A DNA stretch of 64,000 nucleotides from UKL13-3 sp964392775 (lineage in GTDB: Bacteria; Bacteroidota; Bacteroidia; UKL13-3). Below, piece by piece: positions 19,966 through 28,901 of the stretch. How positions within the stretch are numbered: the stretch's first letter is position 1; each line of letters opens with the position of its first letter. The DNA lies in assembly GCA_964392775.1 (NCBI GenBank), contig CAYMRD010000006.1, forward strand, positions 1 to 64,000, given 5' to 3'. Below the pieces are notes generated by a model, which saw nothing but the letters and a program-made list of their open reading frames with translations, did not search any database and was not told the DNA's origin. The translations under genes and the position numbers were made by a program.

Positions 19966-20156
19966 ATTATCAGTCCTTAAAATAATTAAAGGTCCGAAAA
20001 TTACGGTTTTCAAAAACGTTGGTTCCTGTCAAATTATTAACATGTTTTCACCTGATTGGGGGTAGGACTGATGCGGGATATGAATAAATGGTGCCTTTGA
20101 ATATATCAAAGTGCTTATCGGCTTATAGTATACAGATGCCGGGTTACTCCCCCAAC

Positions 20157-20186
20157 AAAAAATCCCCAACCTTTCAGTTGAGGATT
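20157..20186 (-). terminator. Intrinsic terminator after tRNA-Leu
   Basis: On the minus strand AATCCTCAAC pairs with GTTGGGGATT around a TGAAAG loop, followed by TTTT. It lies 10 bp beyond the tRNA 3' end. Confidence 0.75.
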
Positions 20187-20195
20187 CTTGTTTAG

Positions 20196-20275
20196 TACCC
20201 AGAGCCGGGGTCGAACCGGCACGGTCTCCCACTAGTGTTTGAGACTAGCGCGTCTACCAATTCCGCCATCTGGGC
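20196..20275 (-). tRNA. tRNA-Leu (anticodon CAA)
   Basis: The minus strand folds as a class II tRNA of 80 nt. The acceptor pairs GCCCAGA with TCTGGGT, the D-arm includes GGCGGAATTGGTAGACGC, the anticodon stem CTAGT/ACTAG encloses loop CTCAAAC with anticodon CAA, a short variable arm follows, and the T-arm is CCGGTTCGACCCCGG. CCA is not encoded. Confidence 0.95.
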
Positions 20276-20324
20276 ATTTAGAGTTGCAACCGATTGCTCA
20301 ATTGCTCCGCTGGCAAATGGGTGG

Positions 20325-20332
20325 CAAAGATA
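20325..20332 (-). promoter_or_regulatory. Probable -7 box of tRNA-Leu (TATCTTTG)
   Basis: A perfect TAnnTTTG box on the minus strand, about 50 bp upstream of the mature tRNA 5' end. Confidence 0.55.
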
Positions 20333-20529
20333 CATAAATCAGGTAGCGGTGCAAGTGTGGCGCCAATCTTTTTTATGTTTTTGGGTGTGGTTGCTAATAA
20401 CCAGTCAGTTATTTTAAGGAGGAAGGCTTATGAGGTAAGTAAATAAGGAGCTTTCAAGTTGCAATCAACCGATAAGCCTAATAGAATGTCCTCATTAACT
20501 CAATAACCTATTAACTCATTAACATCCCC

Positions 20530-21306
20530 TTAGTGATCCGCAGTCTTACTCTTGGTAAATTTACTTTTGAGCCTCACTGCAGGCACCCATATTTTAGATA
20601 ATAAGTATTTGATCGGGTTCGATTTTTCGACATGCCATACCGTAGTACGACTGTCTTCAAGAGGTTTTTCATGCAGTGTAAAAGCGTAAGCGGCAATCGA
20701 GGTTCTGTATTTGCCTTCGGGGAAACGGATTGGGTCGTATCCATGCAGGGTATAACCGCGGCTGTGCATGATCACAAAACGGTTAAACGGAACATCTACC
20801 TCTGTTTTGTTTCCGGTTTCCGAATGTTCCAGACGCAACTCGCCTCCGTATTCTTTTTTCCAGTCTTTGTTTAAATACAATAGCAGGTTCAGGTTGCGGA
20901 ACCAGGTTTCTTTTAAAGGATGGTAGTTAAAGTCGGCATGCATATCCAAAAAGCTTCCGGCTTTACCCTGGTGAATTCCTCCACCGTAAAACTCATCATC
21001 CACAAATACATCTTCGTTGGTCACGTATTTGAGCCAGTCCTGAAAACGCGTTGAGGTAAGGTCGGCATACAGTTCCTTAAAAATACCGCCCATGGTCCAG
21101 AATTTTGATTTCTCGAATTTGTTTTTGGCAAATACATAATCGGCACTCTGGGTTTCAATCTCGGGAATATGATGATACAACTCGTTTGCTTTTTCTTCAT
21201 GGCAAAAATTGTCGATGGCTAACAGGCAAAAAGGCTGGGCGTTCAAAAATTGGTTTCTGAAGGTTTCTTTGTTTGCTTCAATGTATTCGAAGTTGATTAC
21301 GCTCAT
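20530..21306 (-). CDS. 2OG-Fe(II) dioxygenase superfamily protein
   Basis: A 258-residue cytosolic protein with the facial triad of the 2-oxoglutarate/Fe(II) oxygenases: His123-x-Asp125 in FLDMHADFNYHP, His188 in YTLHGYDP, and the 2OG-binding Arg201 in GKYRTSIAAYAF. The GGELRLEH and FNRFVIMHS strands of the double-stranded beta-helix are present. The architecture matches the prolyl-4-hydroxylase-like 2OG-FeII_Oxy_3 group, which hydroxylates proteins, peptides or small molecules. The substrate is unknown and the neighbours give no clue. Confidence 0.82.
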   Translation of the reverse strand: MSVINFEYIEANKETFRNQFLNAQPFCLLAIDNFCHEEKANELYHHIPEIETQSADYVFAKNKFEKSKFWTMGGIFKELYADLTSTRFQDWLKYVTNEDVFVDDEFYGGGIHQGKAGSFLDMHADFNYHPLKETWFRNLNLLLYLNKDWKKEYGGELRLEHSETGNKTEVDVPFNRFVIMHSRGYTLHGYDPIRFPEGKYRTSIAAYAFTLHEKPLEDSRTTVWHVEKSNPIKYLLSKIWVPAVRLKSKFTKSKTADH

Positions 21307-21379
21307 AGTGGTTGTATTTTAATGCTCAATCAAAGTTGACAAAAGCATTGTGATTAAAATATGATAATAGTCAAAAGCC

Positions 21380-22867
21380 CTATTGCAATTGCTCAAGTTC
21401 CTGTCCGGCTTTTTGCACAATATACCCTTTGGCTTTGTAATTTTTATATGCAATTGCTTTTTTTAGATAATATGCTGCGGTTTGCGTATACCCCAGCTTG
21501 TGGTAAACAGAACCCAGTTGCAGGCTGCTGTATGGCGCAAAATAAAGGTTCTCAGGCTCCGATAGTTTGATGGATTCGGTGAAGTATTCGATAGCCTTCG
21601 CGTATTTTTTCTGCTCCTGCATGATGCGGCCATACCGGTAATAATATTCGGCTTTCTGGATATTGTTTTTAAGTTGGGATAGTTGAACAGATTTAATGAG
21701 TTGCTCGGCCTGCGCATAATATCCTCCATCAAACAACAAACGTGCTTTTAACACATAAGCATTGGGATAAATGTTGCGGGCAAGTTCTTTGTCTACCATC
21801 AAATCCTCATCATCTTTATATGAAGATTCTTTAAAGGAAAGGTTTCGGTACACAATAAAGCGCAGCGTATCCTGTTTGATGAGTTCGCTCCAGGCAAGTC
21901 TGCGGTAGGCATCCTTGCGTTGTGTTTTGTATTTGGAGAAGGTCACAAACTTTTTAAACTCAATTTCACAATCGGGATCCAGCTTGTTGAGGAGTGAATA
22001 CCCCATCAACCAGTCGAGTTCATGGTAATGGCTAAACTCGGCAGTCTTCGGTCTTTTTTGCAGAGCAGCTAAAGCCTCTTCATTGTGCGCGGTATGCGAA
22101 GCCATAAAAGCCCGCAGGTAACAACTCAGGTTATTGTCTTCAAAATCGGTGGTATGTTGTTGGGCATAGGTCCATGCCTGCTGTTTATCGCCAAAATAAA
22201 ATTGAAGGAGTGTATAATAAAAATCGGCCTGTTGTCTGTCTATAAAAGGTTCGGTTGCCGAAGCTTGTTTGAAATACTTTTCAATCAGGTTAATTCCTTC
22301 ATTATAATTTCCGGTCAGCCCCACCACATTTAATACCCAATGGTAGTTTTCGGGAAGGGTACCCAGCAGGGCTTTGATAAACCCAAGGCTTTTAAAGGTA
22401 GCGTGGAGCTGCGGATATTTTTGCGCGTTGCGGGTATGCAACTGATAAGCCGAACGAAGTTCCATGGCTCCCGAAACATATTCCTGGTGCATCATCTTTA
22501 CAATGCTCAGGTGCAGCAACATTTCCGCTTCGGCATAAGCAGACAGGGGAATGGTGGCTGCCAGTTTATGAATGCGGTCGATGCGGTTACGCTGATTTTT
22601 TTCGTAAACCGATACATCGCGCTTATCCCTCGAACTGATTAATGCATAATATTCAATGCAATCGAGCAGGTAATCAATGGCAAGGTTAGTGGGTTGTTTC
22701 GACTGTTCTTTCGTTAGGATGGCCCGGGCAGGTTCGAGTTTGAGTTTGCCCATCAACTTCATCGCTTCTAAGCACTCAGGTGTATAATTAAAAGTTTGGC
22801 TGAATACGGGGCACAAAAAAAAGAGCTGAAAAACCACAAGGATTCCAGCTCTTTTTATATTCGTCAT
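21380..22867 (-). CDS. Exported tetratricopeptide-repeat protein
   Basis: A 495-residue protein with a signal peptide (MTNIKRAGILVVFQLFFLCP, cleavage after VFS) and an alpha-helical body. TPR motifs are clearest in the C-terminal third (YYRYGRIMQEQKKYAKAIEY, YSSLQLGSVYHKLGYTQTAA). It probably acts as a periplasmic or lipid-free scaffold; no enzymatic motif is visible. The start codon lies only 14 bp after the zinc-ribbon gene, which implies transcription from upstream. Unusually, codons 4-18 form a perfect terminator hairpin (22818-22856), so expression may depend on read-through coupled to translation. Confidence 0.75.
   Translation of the reverse strand: MTNIKRAGILVVFQLFFLCPVFSQTFNYTPECLEAMKLMGKLKLEPARAILTKEQSKQPTNLAIDYLLDCIEYYALISSRDKRDVSVYEKNQRNRIDRIHKLAATIPLSAYAEAEMLLHLSIVKMMHQEYVSGAMELRSAYQLHTRNAQKYPQLHATFKSLGFIKALLGTLPENYHWVLNVVGLTGNYNEGINLIEKYFKQASATEPFIDRQQADFYYTLLQFYFGDKQQAWTYAQQHTTDFEDNNLSCYLRAFMASHTAHNEEALAALQKRPKTAEFSHYHELDWLMGYSLLNKLDPDCEIEFKKFVTFSKYKTQRKDAYRRLAWSELIKQDTLRFIVYRNLSFKESSYKDDEDLMVDKELARNIYPNAYVLKARLLFDGGYYAQAEQLIKSVQLSQLKNNIQKAEYYYRYGRIMQEQKKYAKAIEYFTESIKLSEPENLYFAPYSSLQLGSVYHKLGYTQTAAYYLKKAIAYKNYKAKGYIVQKAGQELEQLQ
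22815..22856 (-). terminator. Terminator-like hairpin inside the signal-peptide codons of the TPR gene
   Basis: On the minus strand AAAAAGAGCTG (22856-22846) pairs perfectly with CAGCTCTTTTT (22828-22818) across a 17-nt loop, and the U-tract extends three more bases. It lies 26 bp after the stop of the zinc-ribbon gene, in the position expected for the operon terminator, yet within the TPR coding sequence. Confidence 0.75.
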
Positions 22868-22881
22868 CGTGATCGTAAATA

Positions 22882-23634
22882 TTACACGGTCACTTCTTCG
22901 GCAAGCGAATTGTCAACCAATACGCGACCGCAATGCTCACATACCAATATTTTCTTGCGTTGTTTGATGTCCGACTGACGTTGAGGCGGGATCTTAGCAA
23001 AACATCCACCGCAGCTGTCGCGAACGATCTGAGCAACACCGATACCGTTTTTAACACTTTCTCTGATTCGGTTGTAAGAAACCAATAAACGGTTTTCAAT
23101 AACCTGTGCAGCTTCTGCACGACCCTCCAATAAGTGTTTTTCTTCTTTTTCGGTTTCTTCAACAATCATATCCAACTCACCTTTTTTGTTTTTCAGGTCG
23201 AGGGTACGTCCTTCCAGCTCAGTGTTGATGGCTTCCAATTGTTGTTTTTTGTTTTCGATATCAAACTGGTTGTTTTTGATACGTTTTTCAGCAGCCAGAA
23301 CTTCCAAACCCTGGATTTCGATTTCTTTGTTCAGAGCATCGAACTCACGGTTGTTTTTTACGTTATCCAATTGTTTCTCGTATTTTTTTACCAGTGCTTT
23401 GGCATCGGTAATACGGGTTTTGTTGGTAGATATAGCCTCTTCCGATTGTTTGATCTCGTTTTGAGTGTTCTCAATACGGGTATTCAAACCGGCAATTTCG
23501 TCCTCTAAATCCGAAACCTCCATTGGAAGTTCACCACGTACGGAACGCAGTTTGTCAATTTTAGAGTCGATGATCTGAAGCTTGTACAGAGCTTTCAATT
23601 TTTGTTCAACACTGATTTCGGTTGATGCTGCCAT
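22882..23634 (-). CDS. Coiled-coil protein with C-terminal C4 zinc ribbon
   Basis: A 250-residue protein. Residues about 10-185 are a long charged coiled coil (DKLRSVRGELPMEVSDLEDE, heptads throughout). The last 60 residues hold a zinc ribbon with CGGC (DSCGGCFAKIPPQ) and CEHC (LVCEHCGRVLV). The domain order matches the zf-RING_7/CdsZ-like family that is widespread and often sits beside the Nif3-like gene, as it does here with a 3-bp gap. The family is poorly characterised; roles in translation or flagellar and septal biology have been suggested in other phyla. Co-transcribed with the Nif3-like gene. Confidence 0.85.
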   Translation of the reverse strand: MAASTEISVEQKLKALYKLQIIDSKIDKLRSVRGELPMEVSDLEDEIAGLNTRIENTQNEIKQSEEAISTNKTRITDAKALVKKYEKQLDNVKNNREFDALNKEIEIQGLEVLAAEKRIKNNQFDIENKKQQLEAINTELEGRTLDLKNKKGELDMIVEETEKEEKHLLEGRAEAAQVIENRLLVSYNRIRESVKNGIGVAQIVRDSCGGCFAKIPPQRQSDIKQRKKILVCEHCGRVLVDNSLAEEVTV

Positions 23635-23637
23635 ATA

Positions 23638-24741
23638 TTATGAGTTAAAATAGTTAATTGGATTCGTGTTGGTTTCCGATAAAAGGACGGCAAATGTAGG
23701 AAATTTTTCCAGAATTACATCTCTCAGAAGCTCTTTGGTGAAAATTTCGCTCTCATAATGACCAATATCCGCGATCATCAGGCGATTTTCGGCATCAAAA
23801 AATTCATGGTATTTGCAGTCGGCTGTTACAAAAGCATCTGCTCCTGAGGCAATTGCCTGCTTGATGAGGAAACTGCCGGCTCCTCCGCAAACTGCCACCC
23901 GCTGAATGCTTCGGTTGAGGGACGTATACCGGATGCAGCTTGTTTCCATGCTGTTTTTCAAATGGTTAAGAAACTGGGTGCTGTCCATAGCCGAAGGCAA
24001 TTCCCCAATCATGCCCGAACCTGCTTGGGGATGTGTATTCTCCAATGCGTAAATATCGTAGGCCACTTCCTCATAAGGGTGGGAAGCGTTCAGCGCTTTG
24101 ATTACCGCTGCACTTTGGTGTGCCGGGAAAATTGTTTCCAGACGGGTTTCAGCTTCTTTGTGGTGCTCGAGCGGTTGTCCGGCAAATGGTTGGCTTTCTT
24201 CATTTCCCCTGAAGGTTCCGGTTCCTTCGGTTCCAAAACTGCATTCGTCATAATTGCCGATCTGTCCGCAGCCTGCCGCAAACAGGGCTTGTTTCACAGT
24301 TTCTACATGGGCATTGGGCACAAATACCACCAGCTTTCTGAGTTTACCACCGGCCGGCTGTAAAATGGAGGTTCCCGTCAATCCCAGCTTATCGCATATT
24401 TTGCGGTTCACTCCCGTATGCACATTATCGAGGTTGGTATGAATGGCATAAATGGCAATATCATTTTTGATGGCTTTGATAACCGTGCGCTCAACATAGT
24501 TTTTGCCGTTCAATTTTTTGAGGCCGCCAAAAATGATGGGATGATGTGCCACAACCATATTGCATCCTTTTTGAATGGCCTCATCAATGATGGCTTCGGT
24601 TGCATCGAGCGAAACCAAAATGCCGGTAACAGTTTGCTGGTGGTTTCCGGTTAACAAGCCGGCATTGTCATACGATTCCTGTAACGAAAGCGGAGCCATC
24701 GACTCCAGCAGGTTGGTGATATGCTTTACGGTGATACCCAT
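23638..24741 (-). CDS. Nif3-like dinuclear metal centre protein
   Basis: A 367-residue protein of the NIF3/YbgI (GTP cyclohydrolase I type 2-like) family. Metal ligands lie in MVVAHHPIIFGGLK, IYAIHTNLDNVHTGVN and IADIGHYESEIF. The central insert (residues about 125-235) is the PII-like domain seen in the longer family members. The start is set at the ATG at 24741 (MGITVKHITNLLE), because the longer frame from 24918 reads through the divergent promoter region of the peptidase gene. The biochemical role is unsettled. It leads the operon with the zinc-ribbon gene. Confidence 0.9.
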   Translation of the reverse strand: MGITVKHITNLLESMAPLSLQESYDNAGLLTGNHQQTVTGILVSLDATEAIIDEAIQKGCNMVVAHHPIIFGGLKKLNGKNYVERTVIKAIKNDIAIYAIHTNLDNVHTGVNRKICDKLGLTGTSILQPAGGKLRKLVVFVPNAHVETVKQALFAAGCGQIGNYDECSFGTEGTGTFRGNEESQPFAGQPLEHHKEAETRLETIFPAHQSAAVIKALNASHPYEEVAYDIYALENTHPQAGSGMIGELPSAMDSTQFLNHLKNSMETSCIRYTSLNRSIQRVAVCGGAGSFLIKQAIASGADAFVTADCKYHEFFDAENRLMIADIGHYESEIFTKELLRDVILEKFPTFAVLLSETNTNPINYFNS

Positions 24742-24844
24742 TTGAGGGTCAAGTATACTAAAAAAAGATGGAGGAACACAGGAAGATATTTTACATCTTG
24801 CGGGTTTATTTGGTTCCGTTAAAATCGGGACACTCAGGAAACGT

Positions 24845-27800
24845 ATGAATACATTGAACATAAAAAAAATTTGGGTGTTGATGGTTATGATGCCCATGAT
24901 ACTGTGGGCCCAGAACAAACCTTACAATGATGCCTCCAATCCATATTACTGGAAAAACCGTAAACCTTATGCCGGTTACTGGCAGCAGGACGTGGCCTAT
25001 ACCATCAAAGCGCAGGTGGATGACCAAACGGATATTGTTACGGGCGATGAAATGCTCATGTATTCCAACAACTCACCAGATACCCTTCGGTTTCTGTATT
25101 TCCATTTGTATCAAAACGCATTTATCAAAGGCAGTTACCTTGAGCAACTTAATTTAGCCAACAACTTCAAACAAAAATTTGGTTTGTATGAAGCTGCCGG
25201 GAAAGGAACAGAAATAGAGTTACTGGAGGCAACCGACAATCAGGTTGTATCGGTTCAAACGGATTACAGTATTATGAAAGTAAACCTTGCCAATCCTGTG
25301 TTGCCGGGTGCAAGTGTAACCCTTCATATCAGGTTCAAAACCTATTTTGATGCGGGTGGAAACCAGCGCAGACGGATGAAAACCTTTAAAGATGATTGGG
25401 GCAATAAACAATACGATGGCGTTCACTGGTATCCGCGTGTTTGCGTGTACGACCGTAAGTTTGGCTGGGAAACCGATCAGCATTTAGGCAAAGAGTTTTA
25501 TGGTGATTTCGGGAGTTTTGATGTGGAGCTGACCTTTCCGTCACACTATATCGTTGATGCAACCGGTGAACTGCAAAACCGCGATGAAGTTTTGCCTCCG
25601 GCCTTGCGTGAAAAGCTGGACGTAAAAAACTTCAAAAGCAAACCGCTGAATGAAAAACCTTCGGTAATTATTACGCCCGATGGAACAACTAAAACATGGA
25701 AATTCAAATCCATCAATACGCATGATTTTGCATGGGTGGCTGATCCAACCTTTAGAATAGGAGAAGAAGTGCTGACCTTACCGGATGGCAATAAGGTGAG
25801 TTGTATTTCATTGGCTCAGGAACCACATGCCAGCGGATGGCAGGATGCGGCCAGATTTACGTCAAAAGTGATTGAAGTATACTCTCGTGATATTGGAGCG
25901 TATGCTTATCCTAAAATGATTGTGGCCGATGCGCGCGATGGAATGGAATACCCGATGCTGACATTAGACAATGGATTGAGTCCGGGGTATTATGGTTTGC
26001 TGGCCCACGAGGTTGGACATAACTGGTTTTTCGGAATGGTGGGCAATAATGAAACCTACCGAGCCTGTTTGGATGAAGGCTTTACGCAGTTTTTAACCAA
26101 CTGGGCAATGACGGCCATTTTTGGTGAAATCAAATCAAGCAAACAACAACCCAATCCGGTGAGCCGTATGGATCAAACAGTGTATACCGGTTATTTCCGC
26201 GATGCCATGAAACAGCAGGATCCTCAGCTCAATACACATAGTGATGATTTTGGTGGAGCGCTCAACCATGGTGGAGGCTACGGACATGTATACTACAAAA
26301 CGGCAACCATGTTGTACAACCTGCAATATGTGTTGGGCGATACTTTGTTTCTGCAGGCCATGCAGCATTATTTCAACCAATGGAAAATGTGCCATCCGTA
26401 TATTGATGATTTCCGCGCTTCCATTATTCAATATACCCATACCGATTTAAACTGGTTTTTTGACCAGTGGATGGAAACGACTAAACGCATCGACTACACA
26501 ATTGGCGATGTGCAGGTGAAAAATAAAATTGATACAAGTTTGCTCCATGTACAAATGATGAATAGTGATGATTCGTATCTGCAACAGCTTAAACAGGCAA
26601 GCGATAAACAAATAGTGGAAGTGAATTTTGAACGCAATGGCGAGATGCAAATGCCGATTGACTTTACCATTCTCACCAAAGATTCGCAGCAGTTTAAGTA
26701 TATCATTCCGAATACATATTTTGTTAAATCACATGCGGCAGATGTAACGGTATTGCCGGTTTGGAAAGGTTGGGGCATGCTCAATCCAACGTATAGCGCT
26801 CAGGTGGTATTGCCTAAAAATGTAAAGGTGAAGGATGTGATTATTGATCCATCGTATCGTTTGGCGGATGTCAATCAGCTCGACAACAGTTTGCGGTTTC
26901 CGGTGTATGCTTCATTTGATAACTTTAAACGTGATGCAATCGACCGCAAACATTATACGCTAAACTGGCGACCGGATGTTTGGTTCAATACGGTTGATGC
27001 GATAAAAGTGGGTTTGCATGCCGATGGACATTATGCTTATTACCGGCATGTATTTTCATCAACCTTTTGGTACAATATGGCTGCTCCGGATACATACGAT
27101 GGACCCGCTCGTATTCCGTTCAACTTTACTTTTAAATACCGCGATGGTTTTACCAGAAACTTTTACGACCGCTTTGAGATTCGATACTTAGATGGATTAA
27201 GCTTATTGAATTTTGGATTGGATTACGAACAGGGCGATTGGCTGGTAGAATTGTATTTCAAAGGGTTTTACCGTAACGCGCCTTCTCATCTCGATTATTT
27301 ATTGTATCCAAACTCGTGGAACGCGGGTATGCTTAACAATACGCTCAATCTCGATTTGACCAAACGCTACAATTACAGAGGAGGAAATGGAAGCGTGAAA
27401 TATGGCTTGCGCACTTCCGTATTTTCTGATTACGATTATTCGCGCTTATCACTTCAATGGATTAACCATCATAATTTATGGTCGTTTGAAGTGCATAGCC
27501 GTTTGTTTGCTCAGTTAATGGGCGGAAGTAAAGTTGCTCCTGAGTCGGAATTGAATTTGGCCGGAGCCAACTCCGAAGAAATGATGGACAATAAGTTTAT
27601 CCGCTCACGCGGATTTGTTCCCGAGAACTGGTTGGGTTATGGTGCCGATGTAAACCATTTTCAGGCCGGAGGAGGATTGAATGTGCGTGGTTATGCCGGA
27701 TACATTGTGCCTGTGAATACCAGCGGAACACAGGTTCAAATGTACGCAGGGCGCAATGGTGTTTCAACCAACCTCGAACTCGATTTCGATAAATGGATCC

Positions 27801-28108
27801 CCATTCACCCGGCCAAGCTAAGTAAGTACATACATTTTGATACGTACTTGTTTGGTGATATCGGAGTGTTGCAGCAACAGTTTGCAGCAGGGGAGTATGG
27901 GTTAACTAAAACTATAATGGCTACTTCGCAAGTGATGGCCAGTGCCGGAGCAGGTACTGCATTTACTGTCAAACGCTGGTCGAAATATGATGAGATCAAA
28001 CCGTTCACCATTCGGTTTGATGTTCCATTATTCCTGAGCTCGAAACCGTTTGTAGATGGTGAATATGTTAAGTTCCGCTGGGTGGTAGCCATCAATCGTT
28101 CTTTCTAA
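24845..28108 (+). CDS. M1 family metallopeptidase
   Basis: A large exported enzyme of 1087 residues. A signal peptide (MNTLNIKKIWVLMVMMPMIL) precedes an N-terminal beta domain, then the gluzincin catalytic domain. GMEYP at 366-370 corresponds to the aminopeptidase GAMEN motif; HEVGH at 388-392 with Glu411 (CLDEG) supplies the zinc ligands and the base Glu389. The 450-residue C-terminal region is unusually long and beta-rich (repeated aromatic strands such as FNFTFKYRDGFTRNFYDR). It looks like an outer-membrane barrel-type extension seen in Bacteroidota M1-like proteins rather than the usual HEAT repeats. No T9SS tail. A likely periplasmic or outer-membrane aminopeptidase for peptide uptake. 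Confidence 0.88.
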   Translation: MNTLNIKKIWVLMVMMPMILWAQNKPYNDASNPYYWKNRKPYAGYWQQDVAYTIKAQVDDQTDIVTGDEMLMYSNNSPDTLRFLYFHLYQNAFIKGSYLEQLNLANNFKQKFGLYEAAGKGTEIELLEATDNQVVSVQTDYSIMKVNLANPVLPGASVTLHIRFKTYFDAGGNQRRRMKTFKDDWGNKQYDGVHWYPRVCVYDRKFGWETDQHLGKEFYGDFGSFDVELTFPSHYIVDATGELQNRDEVLPPALREKLDVKNFKSKPLNEKPSVIITPDGTTKTWKFKSINTHDFAWVADPTFRIGEEVLTLPDGNKVSCISLAQEPHASGWQDAARFTSKVIEVYSRDIGAYAYPKMIVADARDGMEYPMLTLDNGLSPGYYGLLAHEVGHNWFFGMVGNNETYRACLDEGFTQFLTNWAMTAIFGEIKSSKQQPNPVSRMDQTVYTGYFRDAMKQQDPQLNTHSDDFGGALNHGGGYGHVYYKTATMLYNLQYVLGDTLFLQAMQHYFNQWKMCHPYIDDFRASIIQYTHTDLNWFFDQWMETTKRIDYTIGDVQVKNKIDTSLLHVQMMNSDDSYLQQLKQASDKQIVEVNFERNGEMQMPIDFTILTKDSQQFKYIIPNTYFVKSHAADVTVLPVWKGWGMLNPTYSAQVVLPKNVKVKDVIIDPSYRLADVNQLDNSLRFPVYASFDNFKRDAIDRKHYTLNWRPDVWFNTVDAIKVGLHADGHYAYYRHVFSSTFWYNMAAPDTYDGPARIPFNFTFKYRDGFTRNFYDRFEIRYLDGLSLLNFGLDYEQGDWLVELYFKGFYRNAPSHLDYLLYPNSWNAGMLNNTLNLDLTKRYNYRGGNGSVKYGLRTSVFSDYDYSRLSLQWINHHNLWSFEVHSRLFAQLMGGSKVAPESELNLAGANSEEMMDNKFIRSRGFVPENWLGYGADVNHFQAGGGLNVRGYAGYIVPVNTSGTQVQMYAGRNGVSTNLELDFDKWIPIHPAKLSKYIHFDTYLFGDIGVLQQQFAAGEYGLTKTIMATSQVMASAGAGTAFTVKRWSKYDEIKPFTIRFDVPLFLSSKPFVDGEYVKFRWVVAINRSF

Positions 28109-28243
28109 AGAGAAGAGAATCGAGAAAGCGAGAGGTGAGAAGATAGAGGTAGCTTCAATAATTTTCTTTCTCAAAATCAACTCGACAACCTGTAATAAAC
28201 AACCCGCAATAACAAACCAGACTCCGTTTGACAAGTCCGCAAT

Positions 28244-28354
28244 TTTGTACACGACACAAAAAGAAGAAAGATTAAAGAGCACGAAAGGGAAACCGCAAGA
28301 TCTGGCCTTCGTGGCCTTTCTTTTCTTAAAATATTCGTGTCCTTTGTGTACAAA
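28244..28354. repeat. Inverted-repeat (MITE-like) intergenic element
   Basis: About 111 bp bounded by TTTGTACAC (28244-28252) and GTGTACAAA (28346-28354). The interior GGAAACCGCAAGAT plus GGCCTTCGTG segment recurs at 55796-55847. No coding capacity. Confidence 0.55.
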
Positions 28355-28376
28355 TAATTAATCCGAAATAAATAAT

Positions 28377-28901
28377 ATGACTACCATAACAAAACCTAAA
28401 CCCGGTACATATCCGGAGTATTTCAAAACCTACCTGCAGTTGGTTCCTGATGGAAATATTTTGGAAGAATTATCAGCTTCTTATATTGATACCATGGAGC
28501 TGGTAACTTCACTCGATCCTGAAACACTGTTTTACCGTTATGCTCCCGGCAAGTGGACCATTCTCGAAATCTTGCAGCATATAATGGATGCCGAACGCAT
28601 TTTCGGATACCGTGCGTTGTGTATTGCCCGAGGCGAACAAAAAGAACTACCGGGTTTTGAAGAGAATGAATATGCCGCACAAAGTTTGGCAACACTGCGA
28701 AATATCAACGATATGGTGCGTGAGTTCTCCATATTGCGAGCAAGCACCATCGAGTTATTCAAAAGTTTTTCGCCCGAAATTTTAGAGCGTACCGGAACGG
28801 CCAACGGGAAATTGGTTTCGGTAAAAGCGTTGTTGTTTATTACGCTTGGCCATGAGATGCACCACCGCACCATCATCGAACAACGTTACCTCAACGCTTA
28901 G
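28377..28901 (+). CDS. DinB/YfiT-like four-helix protein
   Basis: A 174-residue protein of the DinB superfamily. The expected metal-binding histidines are in EILQHIMDAERI and in the C-terminal HEMHHRTIIEQRYL. The PGKWTILEIL motif before the first His is typical. The family contains thiol-dependent S-transferases and many uncharacterised proteins; the specific reaction is unknown. Its TAG overlaps the TAA of the convergent phosphoesterase gene (shared TTAG). Confidence 0.85.
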   Translation: MTTITKPKPGTYPEYFKTYLQLVPDGNILEELSASYIDTMELVTSLDPETLFYRYAPGKWTILEILQHIMDAERIFGYRALCIARGEQKELPGFEENEYAAQSLATLRNINDMVREFSILRASTIELFKSFSPEILERTGTANGKLVSVKALLFITLGHEMHHRTIIEQRYLNA

